Positions 48,820-58,451 of a stretch of 64,000 bases of DNA are shown here, piece after piece. The notes beneath the pieces are model-generated. The model saw only the letters and a program-made list of their open reading frames with translations. It was not told the origin of the DNA and made no database searches. Each line of letters opens with the position of its first letter. The first letter of the stretch is position 1. Origin of the DNA: JADJWR01 sp964509545 (GTDB lineage: Bacteria; Pseudomonadota; Gammaproteobacteria; Burkholderiales; Burkholderiaceae_F); contig CAZDXQ010000001.1 in the NCBI GenBank assembly GCA_964509545.1, forward strand, positions 456,989 to 520,988, in the 5' to 3' direction. Both the position numbers and the translations under genes were made by a program.

Positions 48820-51645
48820 ATGCCTCGGACTTTCTTGCTTCTGGCGATCTGTGCCGCGCTGAGCGGCCCGCTCGGCGCGCAGGACCCGAACAGCAGCCAG
48901 CCGCAGCCGCTTGCCGGCCTGAAGGCGGCGGCGCAGGTCTCGCGCGACAGCTTCGGCATTGCGCACATCAAGGCCGGCAACGACCGCGACCTGTACTTCA
49001 TGCAGGGCTGGGTGCACGCGCAGGACCGCCTGTTCCAGATGGACTACAACCGCCGGCAGGCCAGCGGCACGCTGGCCGAACTGCTCGGACCCGGCGCCTT
49101 GGCCGCCGATGTCGAACTGCGCACGATCGGCATCCGCCGTGCCGCCGCGCGCTCGCTGCCGCTGATCTCGCCGGCGACGCGCGCCGCCGTCGAGGCCTAC
49201 GCCGCGGGCGTCAACGCCTATGTTGCCGGCCTTGCCCAGCTGCCGCCGGAGTATCAGGCGCTCGAAATCACGAAGTTCCAGCCGTGGACGGCGCTCGACA
49301 CGGTGGCGGTGGCCAAGTCGCTGACCTTCGGCCTGTCGTTCTCGCTCGACGACATCGACAACACGCGCGCGCTGCAGACGTACAGCGCGGTGTTCGATCC
49401 GGTGCTCGGGCCGGGCACGGGGTTCACGCTGTTCAGCGAAGACCTGTGGCGGTCGCAGCCGTTCTATTCCGCCTCGACCGTGCCGGACGCGACGGTGGGC
49501 GGGGCGGTGGCGATCGCTCCGGCGCGCCGGCCGACCGGCGCCGCCGATGCGTCGGCCGCGCGGCTTGGCGCTGCCTACCTCGACCGCGTGCGCGAGATGC
49601 CGTTCTTCAGGCAGCGCCTGGATCGCGACAACCGGCCGGGCTCCAATCAGTGGGCGGTATCCGGGCGCCACACCGCGAGCGGCCTGCCGCTGGTGGCCAA
49701 CGACCCGCACCTGGCGCTCGACGCGCCGTCGACGTTCTATCCGATCCACCTGACCGCGGGCGACGCCGACGCGATGGGCAGCGGCTTCGCCGGCGTGCCG
49801 TTCGTCGTCGTCGGCCAGAACCGTCACATCGCCTGGGGCGCCACCGTCAGCCCGCTCGACGTGACCGACATCTACCAGGAGCAGATCGTCGCCGACGCCG
49901 CCTCGCCGAGCGGGCTGTCGACGATTTACATGGGCCACCGGGAGTGGGTGATCCCGGTGCCCGAGTCGTACAGGGTCAACCTGGTCGGCGACGGCATCGC
50001 CGACAACATCGTCCCGGCGCCGCCGAACCCGGGCATTCCGGCGGCGACGCTGATCGTGCCGCGGCGGAACAACGGCCCGATCGTGCAGCTCGACCTCGCC
50101 GGCGGGAAGGCGATCAGCGTGCAGTACACGGGCTTTTCCGGCACGCGCGAGCTCGACACCTTCTACGCCTGGAACCGCGCGCGCAACCTGGCGGAGTTCC
50201 AGCGTGGCCGGCAGTGGTTCGACTCCGGCACGCAGAACTTCGCCTACGCCGACATCTACGGCAACATCGCCTACTTCGCGTCGTCTGAAGTGCCGGTGCG
50301 CGAGGACCTGCAGGCGGGCTTCGTCGCCGGACTGCCGCCCTGGTTCATCCGCAACGGCAGCGGCGGCAACGAGTGGCTGCCGCTGCGCAGCCCGCAGCCG
50401 GGACAGGCGGTCCCGTTCGAGATCCTGCCCGACGACGAGATGCCGCACACGATCAATCCGCCCGCGGGCTGGTTCGTCAATGCCAACAACGACCCGGCCG
50501 GCACGGCGCTCGACAACAACCCCTTGAACCAGCTTCGCCCCGGCGGCGGGCTGTACTACCTGAACGCGGCCTACGACTTCGGGCTGCGCGCCGGACGCAT
50601 CACCGAACTGATCCGCGGCAGGGTCGCCGCCGGACGGGTGTCGTTGCGCGACATGCAGGCGATCCAGGCCGACGTCGTGCTGCCCGATGCGCCGTACTTC
50701 GTGCCGCTGATCACTCAGGCGCTGGCGCGCGGCGCGGCCTCGTCCGATCCGACGCTGCGGGCGCTGGCGAGCCTGCCGGCGGTGCAGGCCGCGGTCGGGC
50801 GCCTTGGCGCGTGGAACTTCAAGGCGCCGACCGGCATCGCGCAGGGCTATGACGCCGCCGATCGCGACGGCGTGCTCGCCGCACCGACGAGCGAGGAGGT
50901 CGCCGAGAGCGTGGCCGCGACGCTGTACAACGTCTGGCGCGGCCAGTTCATCCGCAACACGGTCGACGCCACGCTCGAAGGCGTGCCGCTGCCGCCGGGG
51001 GTCTCGCTGCCCAAACCCGGTTCGCAGCTGGTGATGACGGCGCTGAAGCGCCTGCTCGAGCGGCCGCAGCCGGGCATCGGCGCCTCGGGCATCAACTTCT
51101 TCAACGCGCCGGCGGCCTCGGCGCCGGACCGACGCGACATCCTGATCCTGAAGAGCATGGCCGACGCGCTGACGCGGCTGGCAGGGCCCGAATTCGCCGC
51201 GGCCTTCGGCGGCTCGACCAGTCTCGACGACTACCGCTGGGGCAAGCTGCACCGGATCGTGATGAACCACCCGCTCGGCGGGCCGTTCGAGTGGCCCCCG
51301 GCGTTCGGCGCGTTGCCGCATCCGCTGGGCGCGGCGCTGCCGGGCTTGCCCACCGATGGCGGCTTCGGCGTGGTCGACGCCTCGAACCACGACCCGCGCG
51401 GGCAGACGGCGAACGGGTTCATGTACGGCAACGGCCCGGTCAACCGCTTCGTTGCTGAAGCGGGACCACCGGGGGTATACGCCGAATCGGTCTGGCCGGG
51501 CGGCACCAGCGCCATTGCCGGCAATCCGTTCTACCTGAACCTGCTGCCGCGTTATCTCAGCAACGACACGGTGCCGCTGCTGTTCGGCGTCAACGACCTG
51601 CGGCAGAACCTGAGCAGCGTGAGCCGCTTCGTGCCGGCGAGGTAG
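48820..51645 (+). CDS. Penicillin acylase-family N-terminal nucleophile hydrolase, exported
   Basis: 941 residues. Signal peptide (TFLLLAICAALSGPLGAQ). The Ntn-hydrolase family is shown by YFMQGWVHAQDRLFQMDYNR, the self-processing site RPGSNQWAVSGRHTASG with nucleophile Ser275, PLVANDPHLALDAPSTFYPI and GAPFVVVGQN-type segments. The preprotein would be cut into alpha and beta chains before Ser275. Family members hydrolyse acyl-homoserine lactones, penicillins or other amides; the length and export fit AHL acylases as well as others, so the substrate is open. A perfect hairpin follows the stop codon. Confidence 0.88.
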   Translation: MPRTFLLLAICAALSGPLGAQDPNSSQPQPLAGLKAAAQVSRDSFGIAHIKAGNDRDLYFMQGWVHAQDRLFQMDYNRRQASGTLAELLGPGALAADVELRTIGIRRAAARSLPLISPATRAAVEAYAAGVNAYVAGLAQLPPEYQALEITKFQPWTALDTVAVAKSLTFGLSFSLDDIDNTRALQTYSAVFDPVLGPGTGFTLFSEDLWRSQPFYSASTVPDATVGGAVAIAPARRPTGAADASAARLGAAYLDRVREMPFFRQRLDRDNRPGSNQWAVSGRHTASGLPLVANDPHLALDAPSTFYPIHLTAGDADAMGSGFAGVPFVVVGQNRHIAWGATVSPLDVTDIYQEQIVADAASPSGLSTIYMGHREWVIPVPESYRVNLVGDGIADNIVPAPPNPGIPAATLIVPRRNNGPIVQLDLAGGKAISVQYTGFSGTRELDTFYAWNRARNLAEFQRGRQWFDSGTQNFAYADIYGNIAYFASSEVPVREDLQAGFVAGLPPWFIRNGSGGNEWLPLRSPQPGQAVPFEILPDDEMPHTINPPAGWFVNANNDPAGTALDNNPLNQLRPGGGLYYLNAAYDFGLRAGRITELIRGRVAAGRVSLRDMQAIQADVVLPDAPYFVPLITQALARGAASSDPTLRALASLPAVQAAVGRLGAWNFKAPTGIAQGYDAADRDGVLAAPTSEEVAESVAATLYNVWRGQFIRNTVDATLEGVPLPPGVSLPKPGSQLVMTALKRLLERPQPGIGASGINFFNAPAASAPDRRDILILKSMADALTRLAGPEFAAAFGGSTSLDDYRWGKLHRIVMNHPLGGPFEWPPAFGALPHPLGAALPGLPTDGGFGVVDASNHDPRGQTANGFMYGNGPVNRFVAEAGPPGVYAESVWPGGTSAIAGNPFYLNLLPRYLSNDTVPLLFGVNDLRQNLSSVSRFVPAR

Positions 51646-51647
51646 GC

Positions 51648-51686
51648 GGCGGCAAGGCGGCCGGCACACCCGGCCGCCTTGCCGCC
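51648..51686. terminator. Bidirectional terminator between convergent genes
   Basis: Perfect 17-base stem (51648-51664 with 51670-51686; core AAGGCGGCCGG / CCGGCCGCCTT) with a 5-base loop, starting 2 bases after the acylase stop codon and followed by a short T run. It lies between the convergent acylase and MFS genes. Confidence 0.75.
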
Positions 51687-51739
51687 CTTTGCGTGCCGTG
51701 CGCGAGGGCGCCGCCGGCGCCGCGGCAGCGCTGCTTCGG

Positions 51740-52957
51740 CTACGCCGCGGCGAGCCTTCGCCGCACGCGCAGCAGCAGCGTGCTGGCGATGGCGAGGTTG
51801 AGCAGGTTCCAGCCGATGCCGTTGACGAAGGCGGCGTCGTAGGAACCGGTCAGGTCGAAGACCATGCCCGACATCCAGCCGCCGAGCGCCATGCCGAGCA
51901 GGGTGAACATCAGCACCGTGCCGGTTCTGCTGCCCGCCTCGCTCGGCGGGAAATGCTCGCGCACGATGATCGCGTAGCTGGGCACGATCCCGCCCTGGAA
52001 CAGCCCGAACAGCGCCGAGATCGCGTACAGCGAGGCGAGGCTGTCGAAGGGCAGGAACAGCAGCAGCGCCGCGCCCTGCAGCGCCGAGCCGAGCAGCAGC
52101 GTGCGCAGGCCGCCGATGCGGTCGCAGATCGCGCCGGAGATCAGGCGGCTGGCGATGCCGAAGCCGAGCATCAGCGACAGCATCTCGGCGCCGCGGGCGG
52201 CGCCGTAGCCGAGGTCGCCGCAGTAGGCGACGATGTGGACCTGCGGCATCGACATCGCCACGCAGCAGGCCAGTCCGGCAAGGCACAGCAGCACCGTCGC
52301 CGCCGCAGGCGACAGGCCGAAGGGCCGGCTCGTCGATCCCGCCGCCGCAGCCGCCGCAGGACCGGTCGGCAGCGGCAGCGGCGGCCGTTGGCGCAGCAGC
52401 GGCGCCAGCGCCAGCATGACGACGGCGCAGAAAGCGCCAAGGCCGAGGTAGGTGTCGCGCCAGCCGGCAGTTTCGACGAAGTGCTGCACGATCGGCGGCC
52501 ACACGGTGCCGGCGAGGTAATTGCCGCTGGCGCACACCGCCACGGCGATGCCGCGCCGGCGCACGAACCACAGCGCGGTATCGGCGATCAGCGGCGCGAA
52601 GGTGGCCGAGGCGCCGAGCAGGCCGATCAGCACGCCGTGCGCGATCGAGAACAGCCAGATGTCGCCGGCGAAGCCGGCAGCGGCATAGCCGAGGCCGAGC
52701 CCGACCGCGCTGATCAGCAGCGGCACCGTCACGCCATGACGGTCGGCCAGCTTGCCCATCAGGATGCCGCCCAGGCCGAAGCCGACCAGCAGCCAAGTGT
52801 ACGGCATCGACGCATCGGCACGCGCCACGCCGAACTCGGCCTGCACCGCAGGCAGGACCACGGCGACGACGTACATGCCGCTGCCGCCGACGGTCATCAG
52901 CACCAGCGCGACCAGCAGTCGCATCACGGCGTAGCGGGAATCGGGTTGCGGCGACAT
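51740..52957 (-). CDS. MFS transporter (monocarboxylate/oxalate-type)
   Basis: 405 residues with twelve membrane segments. Motif A appears as GGILMGKLADRHGVTVPLLI, and the second-half equivalent as SGAICDRIGGLRTLLLGS. The beginning MRLLVALVLMTVGGSGMYVV, with its long periplasmic VLPAVQAEFGVARADAS, is typical of the OFA/monocarboxylate-like group annotated as MFS transporter in betaproteobacteria. The ATG at 52957 was chosen as the first before the hydrophobic start. Substrate unknown. Confidence 0.85.
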   Translation of the reverse strand: MSPQPDSRYAVMRLLVALVLMTVGGSGMYVVAVVLPAVQAEFGVARADASMPYTWLLVGFGLGGILMGKLADRHGVTVPLLISAVGLGLGYAAAGFAGDIWLFSIAHGVLIGLLGASATFAPLIADTALWFVRRRGIAVAVCASGNYLAGTVWPPIVQHFVETAGWRDTYLGLGAFCAVVMLALAPLLRQRPPLPLPTGPAAAAAAGSTSRPFGLSPAAATVLLCLAGLACCVAMSMPQVHIVAYCGDLGYGAARGAEMLSLMLGFGIASRLISGAICDRIGGLRTLLLGSALQGAALLLFLPFDSLASLYAISALFGLFQGGIVPSYAIIVREHFPPSEAGSRTGTVLMFTLLGMALGGWMSGMVFDLTGSYDAAFVNGIGWNLLNLAIASTLLLRVRRRLAAA

Positions 52958-53082
52958 CGAGGAAGCGGGCGTTGGCGGCGGCAAGGGCGCCGTTATCGCA
53001 CACCCGGGCGCCGCGCGGGGCGCGCGTCGCACGGGCCGACCCTGTTTGCGGCGAGCGCGCGGCACTGCGCTAGATTGCACGC

Positions 53083-53874
53083 ATGAGCGAGACCTCGGCT
53101 TCGTCGCCGGTGGCCGTCGTCACCGGCGGGGCGCGCGGCATCGGCCTGGCGATCGCGCGCTGGTTCCTCGGTCGCGACCATCGGGTCGCGCTGCTCGACA
53201 TCGACGGCGAGACCCTGGCCGCCACCGAGCGCGCGCTGGCCGATGCCGACCGCGTGCTGGCGATCGTCTGCGACGTCGCCGTGCCGGCGCAGGCGGTGCC
53301 GGCGATCGACCGCGTGGCGGCGCGCTTCGGCCGCATCGACGCGCTGGTCAACAACGCCGGCGTGGCCGTGTTCAAGCCGATCGGACAGACGACCTTCGAG
53401 GAATGGGCGCGCGTCATGGCGGTCAACCTCGACGGCCCGTTCATCTGCACGCAGGCCTGCGTGCCGCACATGCTGAAGGCGGGCGGCGGCGCCGTGGTCA
53501 ACATCGCGTCGATTTCCGGCCTTCGCGCCAGCACGCTGCGGGCGGCCTACGGCACCAGCAAGGCGGCGCTGCTGCACCTGACCCGGCAGCAGGCGGTCGA
53601 ACTGGGCAACGCAGGCATCCGGGTCAATGCGATCGCTCCGGGCCCGGTCGACACCGCGATGGCCAGGGCGGTGCACACGCCGGCGATCCGCGCCGGCTAT
53701 CACGACGCCATTCCGCTGGCCCGTTACGGCACGCCCGAGGAAATCGCCGCCGCCGTCGGTTTCCTGTGCAGCGGCGAGGCCAGTTACATCAACGGCCAGG
53801 TGCTGGCGGTGGACGGCGGCTTCGATGCGGCCGGAATCGGCCTGCCGGCGCTGCGCCAGTCGCGGCCGGACTGA
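53083..53874 (+). CDS. Short-chain dehydrogenase/reductase
   Basis: 263 residues of classical SDR: VAVVTGGARGIGLAIARWFL (cofactor), LVNNAGVAVF, VNIASISGLRAST (Ser) and AAYGTSKAALLHL (Tyr/Lys complete), with the end YINGQVLAVDGGFDAAG. It would be an NAD(P)-dependent oxidoreductase of sugars, acyl chains or alcohols. Divergent from the MFS gene across 125 bases. Confidence 0.9.
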   Translation: MSETSASSPVAVVTGGARGIGLAIARWFLGRDHRVALLDIDGETLAATERALADADRVLAIVCDVAVPAQAVPAIDRVAARFGRIDALVNNAGVAVFKPIGQTTFEEWARVMAVNLDGPFICTQACVPHMLKAGGGAVVNIASISGLRASTLRAAYGTSKAALLHLTRQQAVELGNAGIRVNAIAPGPVDTAMARAVHTPAIRAGYHDAIPLARYGTPEEIAAAVGFLCSGEASYINGQVLAVDGGFDAAGIGLPALRQSRPD

Positions 53875-53908
53875 TCGCGCCCGCCGAGAGCGCGGCGGAC
53901 CGGCGCCG

Positions 53909-54343
53909 CTAGTTCGCTTCTTCCTTGAACCGCTTGCGCCGCCGCTCTTCGCAGACGAATTCCTCGAGGTCGGGATCGAGCGCGCTGCGCGCGGAAACGA
54001 TGCCGATCGGCTTGCCGTCCTCGATCACCGGCAGATGACGGAACCCGTTCTCGTGCATCAATGTCATCGCGTAGCCGAAGGTATTGCTCGGCTTGACGGT
54101 CTTCGGCTCGCGCGTCATCACCTGCACGAGCTTCGTGGCCTGCGGATCGAGACCACGGGCGATGACGCGGAACACCGCGTCGCGCTCGCTGAAGATGCCA
54201 AGCAGGCGCCCCTGTTCGACGACCAGCACGGCGCCGACCTGTTTCTTGGCCATCATCTCCGAGGCCTCTCGCACCGACATGGTCGGCGGCGCCGTGAGGA
54301 ACTTGCGGCGCTCCATGATGCTTCTGATCGGCTGGCTGAACAC
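53909..54343 (-). CDS. CBS-domain pair protein
   Basis: 144 residues made of two CBS domains: APPTMSVREASEMMAKKQVG, AVLVVEQGRLLGIFSERD, then KTVKPSNTFGYAMTLMHENG and HLPVIEDGKPIGIVSARSAL, with a short basic tail (RRRKRFKEE). Stand-alone CBS pairs bind adenine nucleotides. The start is a GTG at 54343 with GGGAGG upstream. Confidence 0.9.
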   Translation of the reverse strand: MFSQPIRSIMERRKFLTAPPTMSVREASEMMAKKQVGAVLVVEQGRLLGIFSERDAVFRVIARGLDPQATKLVQVMTREPKTVKPSNTFGYAMTLMHENGFRHLPVIEDGKPIGIVSARSALDPDLEEFVCEERRRKRFKEEAN

Positions 54344-54611
54344 GATGACCTCCCGTCATCCTCTCGCATCGGAACGCAGGACTGCATCCCGACGCAGTCG
54401 GCCGAGCGACGGCCGAATTAACGTTTGCCAAAGCTAACGACCGACCCCATAGCCATCCTTGATCGCCGTCAACCCTTACCGACTGGAGTAGTCCGTTCGC
54501 CTCGCCTCGTGCAAGGCCTTCGCTGTGCCTGCATCGCAGCGCCCCGGCACTGCAGCGCAGTAAATTGACGCACGCGTCGCCCTTGCCGCGGTCGCGGACA
54601 TCGCCTCGCTG

Positions 54612-55841
54612 ATGCACAACGTTCCGCGCCTGATCGCCCATCTCGACATGGATGCGTTCTATGCATCGGTCGAACTGCTGCGCTACCCGGAACTGCGCGG
54701 ACTGCCGGTGGTGATCGGCGGTGGCGCGCGCCATCAGCCGACCTGGGAATCGGACCCCGCAACCGGCGAGTGGCGGCGCCGCTTCGCCCGCCTGCGCGGC
54801 TACACCGGCCGCGGCGTGATCACCACGGCGACCTACGAAGCGCGCGCCTTCGGCGTGAATTCGGCTATGGGCCTGATGCGCGCGGCGCAACTCGCCCCCG
54901 ATGCCGTGCTGCTGCCGGTGGACTTCGACGAGTACCGCAAGTACTCGCGCCTGTTCAAGGCGGCCGTGCGCGAGATCGCGCCGCTCATCGAGGATCGCGG
55001 CATCGACGAGATCTATATCGACCTGACCGAGGTCGTCGCAGCGCGGCTGGCCGAAGCCGGCAGCGAACCGGGCACGGACATCGTCGCCGAAGGGTGGTGG
55101 TGCGCACGCGAAGTCGCGCGAGAGATCAAGCAGGCCGTGCGCCGGGCCACCGGCCTGTCGTGTTCGATCGGCCTGGCGCCGAACAAGCTGGTCGCCAAGA
55201 TCGCCTCGGAACTGGACAAGCCGGACGGTCTGACCGTCGTCACCGAACACGACATCGCCGCGCGCATCTGGCCACTGTCGGTGCGGCGAATCAACGGCGT
55301 CGGACCGAAGGCGGCGGCGAAACTGGCGCGGCTGGGCATCGCCACGATCGGCGAGGCGGCCGCCGCCGATCCGGCCTGGCTGATGCGGCACTTCGGCGCC
55401 AGCTACGGCGCATGGCTGCACGCCGCGGCGCACGGCCGCGACGAGCGGCCGATCGTCACGCACAGCGAACCGGTATCGATGAGCCGCGAGACCACGTTCG
55501 AGCGCGATCTGCACGCGGTGCGGGACCGCGCCGCGCTGTCGAAGATCTTCACCGCGCTGTGCGTCGAGGTCAGCGAAGACCTGCGCCGCAAGCGTTACGC
55601 GGGGCGCAACGTCGCCATCAAGCTGCGCTTCGACGATTTCCGCACCGTCACCCGCGCCAAAACCCTGGGGTCGCCCACCGACGATGCGCGCGCGATCCGC
55701 CGCGCGGCAGGAGAGTGCCTGAAGCGTGTCGACCTGTCGCAGCGCATCCGCCTGCTCGGCGTGCGCGTCGGTGCGCTGGCGCACAAGGACGCCGACGCCG
55801 GCGTCGACCGCGCCGGCCCTCTGTTCAGCCCGCCCGACTGA
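54612..55841 (+). CDS. dinB: DNA polymerase IV (Y-family)
   Basis: 409 residues. Catalytic carboxylates are in AHLDMDAFYASVELLRYPEL (D12, D14) and RGIDEIYIDLTEV (the SIDEAYLD site, here with Gly and Ile changes). Family segments: LPVVIGGG, GVITTATYEARAFGVNSAMG, LSCSIGLAPNKLVAKIASEL, KPDGLTV, INGVGPKAAAKLARLGI. A short insertion after the first domain (HQPTWESDPATGEWRRRFAR) is unlike E. coli DinB. It performs error-prone translesion synthesis. No LexA box was found upstream by eye. Confidence 0.93.
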   Translation: MHNVPRLIAHLDMDAFYASVELLRYPELRGLPVVIGGGARHQPTWESDPATGEWRRRFARLRGYTGRGVITTATYEARAFGVNSAMGLMRAAQLAPDAVLLPVDFDEYRKYSRLFKAAVREIAPLIEDRGIDEIYIDLTEVVAARLAEAGSEPGTDIVAEGWWCAREVAREIKQAVRRATGLSCSIGLAPNKLVAKIASELDKPDGLTVVTEHDIAARIWPLSVRRINGVGPKAAAKLARLGIATIGEAAAADPAWLMRHFGASYGAWLHAAAHGRDERPIVTHSEPVSMSRETTFERDLHAVRDRAALSKIFTALCVEVSEDLRRKRYAGRNVAIKLRFDDFRTVTRAKTLGSPTDDARAIRRAAGECLKRVDLSQRIRLLGVRVGALAHKDADAGVDRAGPLFSPPD

Positions 55842-55999
55842 ACCGCAGTGCCGGACGCAGGCGCGGGCGGCCGGCCGCCACGGCGCCGCAGCCGCATCGC
55901 CGTGATCGGGCCGTCGACGGTTCCCACCGCCGGCAGCGGCGCGTAATCTGCCGGCACAGCTTCCGCGCGCGGCCGGGTGCAGGCCGCCAGGGAGGTCGG

Positions 56000-56245
56000 A
56001 TGAGCGAAGGCCGACTGCTGACGCCGCGAGAGGCGGAGGCGGTGATCGAAGAGCGGATCGAGTGGTTCGGGCTCGGCGTGCTGCCGCGCGTGTCCGTCAC
56101 CGAACAGGCGGACGGCTGCTGGCGGGTGCGCTGGGACCACCTCGAGCGCACCGTGCCGCCGATGGCCTACGACCAGTGGTATGCCTGGCTGCAGGAGAAC
56201 GTCGGCTCGCTCGATCCGGGCGACCTGGAGACGACGGAAAGCTGA
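56000..56245 (+). CDS. Small hypothetical protein
   Basis: 81 residues from an ATG with GGAGG upstream. Sequence: LLTPREAEAVIEERIEWFGL, then VSVTEQADGCWRVRWDHLER and MAYDQWYAWLQENVGSLDPG. Acidic, soluble; two short alpha/beta stretches. No family recognised, but the ribosome-binding site and balanced composition support a real gene. Confidence 0.65.
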   Translation: MSEGRLLTPREAEAVIEERIEWFGLGVLPRVSVTEQADGCWRVRWDHLERTVPPMAYDQWYAWLQENVGSLDPGDLETTES

Positions 56246-56418
56246 GCCGCGCCGGCCGCGCTTTTCGTTCGTTGCCAAGCCAACCCTTGAGGCAGCGCAT
56301 AAGCCGCTGTCGCGGCGCCCGCGTATGCTTGCCACAGGAGCGCTGAAAAGGGGCGGCAACGCGCGCGCCGGGCCGCCGCAAGCGCCGATGGCCGAAAACG
56401 CCGCGCGAGGGTGATGCC

Positions 56419-56712
56419 GTGAGCCACAAGCACGAACAACTGCTGAAGCTGATCTTCCACGATCCGATCAGCGGCAACATCCACTGGCGCGAGATCGAGT
56501 CGCTGCTCAACCATCTCGGCGCCGAAATCGAACCGCTGTCCGGCGCGCGCATCCGCGTCAAGCTGAATCGCGCCGAGGGCATCCTGCACCGGCCGCATCA
56601 CTCCAACGTGATGAACGTGCAGGCGATCAAGCACCTGCGCGAGTACCTCGGCCGCGCCGGCGCCACGCCTTCGATGTACGAAGCGGCGCGCGAGGCCGAG
56701 CGCAAGGCTTGA
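56419..56712 (+). CDS. HicA-like (YcfA fold) protein without visible HicB partner
   Basis: 97 residues from a GTG at 56419. KHEQLLKLIFHDPISGNIHW, REIESLLNHLGAEIE and HSNVMNVQAIKHLREYL match the dsRBD-like HicA toxin fold. The usual catalytic GSHH segment is replaced by GARIRVKLNRAEG, while HRPHH occurs later. No HicB-type gene is adjacent, so it may be a domesticated RNA-binding relative rather than a toxin. Confidence 0.65.
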   Translation: MSHKHEQLLKLIFHDPISGNIHWREIESLLNHLGAEIEPLSGARIRVKLNRAEGILHRPHHSNVMNVQAIKHLREYLGRAGATPSMYEAAREAERKA

Positions 56713-56828
56713 CCCGGTTGGCGAGGTCGTTCAGCGACGCGTGATGCGTCGCCGCGGCGCGGGCCGCGGTGCCGCAGCGCCGGGGACTCGGGCCCCGCCC
56801 TGCGCCGGGGCGACGGCGTCGCGGCTAA

Positions 56829-58451
56829 TCAGCGGTCCTCGTGCGCCAGCTTCTGCCCGTGCTCGCGGGTGGCGTGGAAGTGGACCTGCGGCCAGTACTT
56901 CATCGTCACTTCCAGGTTCACGCTGTTGCTGGCCAGGTAGACCGGGTTGCCGTCGACGTCGCGCGCCAGCCGCGCCGACTGTTCCTTCTCGAACTCGCGC
57001 CGGGTCTTCTCGTCGGGATAGGTGAGCCAGCGCGCGGTCGAGATGCCTGGCGTGTCGTAGACCGCATCGACGTTGTACTCGTGCTTCAGCCGGTGGGCGA
57101 CGATCTCGAACTGCAGCGGCCCGACCGCGCCGAGCAGCAGCTCGCCGGTGGCCATCGCGAGCACCTGGATCGCGCCCTCCTCGCCGAGCTCGGCCAGTCC
57201 CTTGGCCAGCGGCTTGGCCTTGAACGGGTCGCGCGCGCGCGCCACGCGGAACAGTTCCGGCGCGAAGTACGGGATGCCCTTGAAGCCGAGCGTCTCGCCT
57301 TCGCTCAGCGTATCGCCGATCTGCAGCTGCCCGTGGTTGTGGATGCCGATGATGTCGCCGGCCACCGCCTCGGCGCTGGCCACGCGCTCGTTGGCCATGA
57401 AGGTGAGCGCGTTGCCGAGCTTGATCTCGCGGCCGGCGCGCACGTGCCAGACCTTGATCCCCGGCGAGTAACGGCCCGAGCACACGCGCAGGAAGGCGAT
57501 GCGGTCGCGGTGGCGCGGGTCCATGTTGGCCTGGATCTTGAACACGAAGCCGGAAAACGGCGCCTCGACCGGCGCCACCGCGAGGGCCCCGGCGTCGCGC
57601 GGCTGCGGCGGCGGCGCCCACTTCACCAGCGCCTGCAGGATCTCCTGCACGCCGAAGTTGTTGATGCCGGAGCCGAAGAACACCGGCGTCTGGCCTGCGG
57701 CGAGGAACTTCTGCAGTTCGAACGGATGGCTGGCACCGCGCAGCAGCTCGACGTCGTGCGCCAGCGTGGCCGCCTCCTGCGGGAACAGCTCCGCCAGCTG
57801 CGGGTTGTCGACGCCGTGGATCTCCTCCGCCTCGCGCGTGGCGCGCGACTCGCCGGGGGCGAAACGCAGCAGCCGGTCGTCGAGCAGGTGGTAGACGCCG
57901 CGGAAGTGCTTGCCCATGCCGAGCGGCCATGTCACCGGCGCGCAGTCGATTCTCAACACCGACTCGATCTCGGCCAGCAGGTCGAACGGCTCGCGCACGT
58001 CGCGGTCGAGCTTGTTGACGAAGGTGATGATCGGGGTGTCGCGCAGCCGGCAGACCTCGAGCAGCTTGATCGTCTGCGCCTCCACGCCCTTGGCGGCGTC
58101 GATCACCATCACCGCCGCGTCCACCGCGGTGAGCACGCGGTAGGTGTCCTCGGAAAAGTCCTCGTGACCCGGCGTGTCGAGCAGGTTGATCACGTGGCCG
58201 TCGAACTCGAACTGCATCACCGAACTGGTCACCGAGATGCCGCGCTGCTTCTCCACCTCCATCCAGTCGGAGGTGGCGTGGCGGGCGTGCTTGCGGCCCT
58301 TCACGGCGCCGGCGAGCTGGATGGCGCCGCCGAACAGCAGCAGCTTCTCGGTCAGCGTGGTCTTGCCGGCGTCCGGGTGCGAAATGATCGCGAAGGTGCG
58401 GCGGCGCGCGACTTCGCGCAGCAGCGCGGCAGATCGATCGGGAGCGTTCAT
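56829..58451 (-). CDS. prfC: Peptide chain release factor 3
   Basis: 540 residues, close to E. coli RF3 (529). GTPase motifs: FAIISHPDAGKTTLTEKLLL (G1), DTPGHEDFSEDTYRVLTAVD (G3) and ITFVNKLDRDVREP (G4). RF3-specific parts are GAIQLAGAVKGRKHARHATS, DWMEVEKQRGISVTSSVMQF and PVFFGSGINNFGVQEILQAL. It recycles RF1/RF2 from the ribosome. ATG at 58451; the frame is open further upstream, but family comparison places the start here. Confidence 0.96.
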   Translation of the reverse strand: MNAPDRSAALLREVARRRTFAIISHPDAGKTTLTEKLLLFGGAIQLAGAVKGRKHARHATSDWMEVEKQRGISVTSSVMQFEFDGHVINLLDTPGHEDFSEDTYRVLTAVDAAVMVIDAAKGVEAQTIKLLEVCRLRDTPIITFVNKLDRDVREPFDLLAEIESVLRIDCAPVTWPLGMGKHFRGVYHLLDDRLLRFAPGESRATREAEEIHGVDNPQLAELFPQEAATLAHDVELLRGASHPFELQKFLAAGQTPVFFGSGINNFGVQEILQALVKWAPPPQPRDAGALAVAPVEAPFSGFVFKIQANMDPRHRDRIAFLRVCSGRYSPGIKVWHVRAGREIKLGNALTFMANERVASAEAVAGDIIGIHNHGQLQIGDTLSEGETLGFKGIPYFAPELFRVARARDPFKAKPLAKGLAELGEEGAIQVLAMATGELLLGAVGPLQFEIVAHRLKHEYNVDAVYDTPGISTARWLTYPDEKTRREFEKEQSARLARDVDGNPVYLASNSVNLEVTMKYWPQVHFHATREHGQKLAHEDR

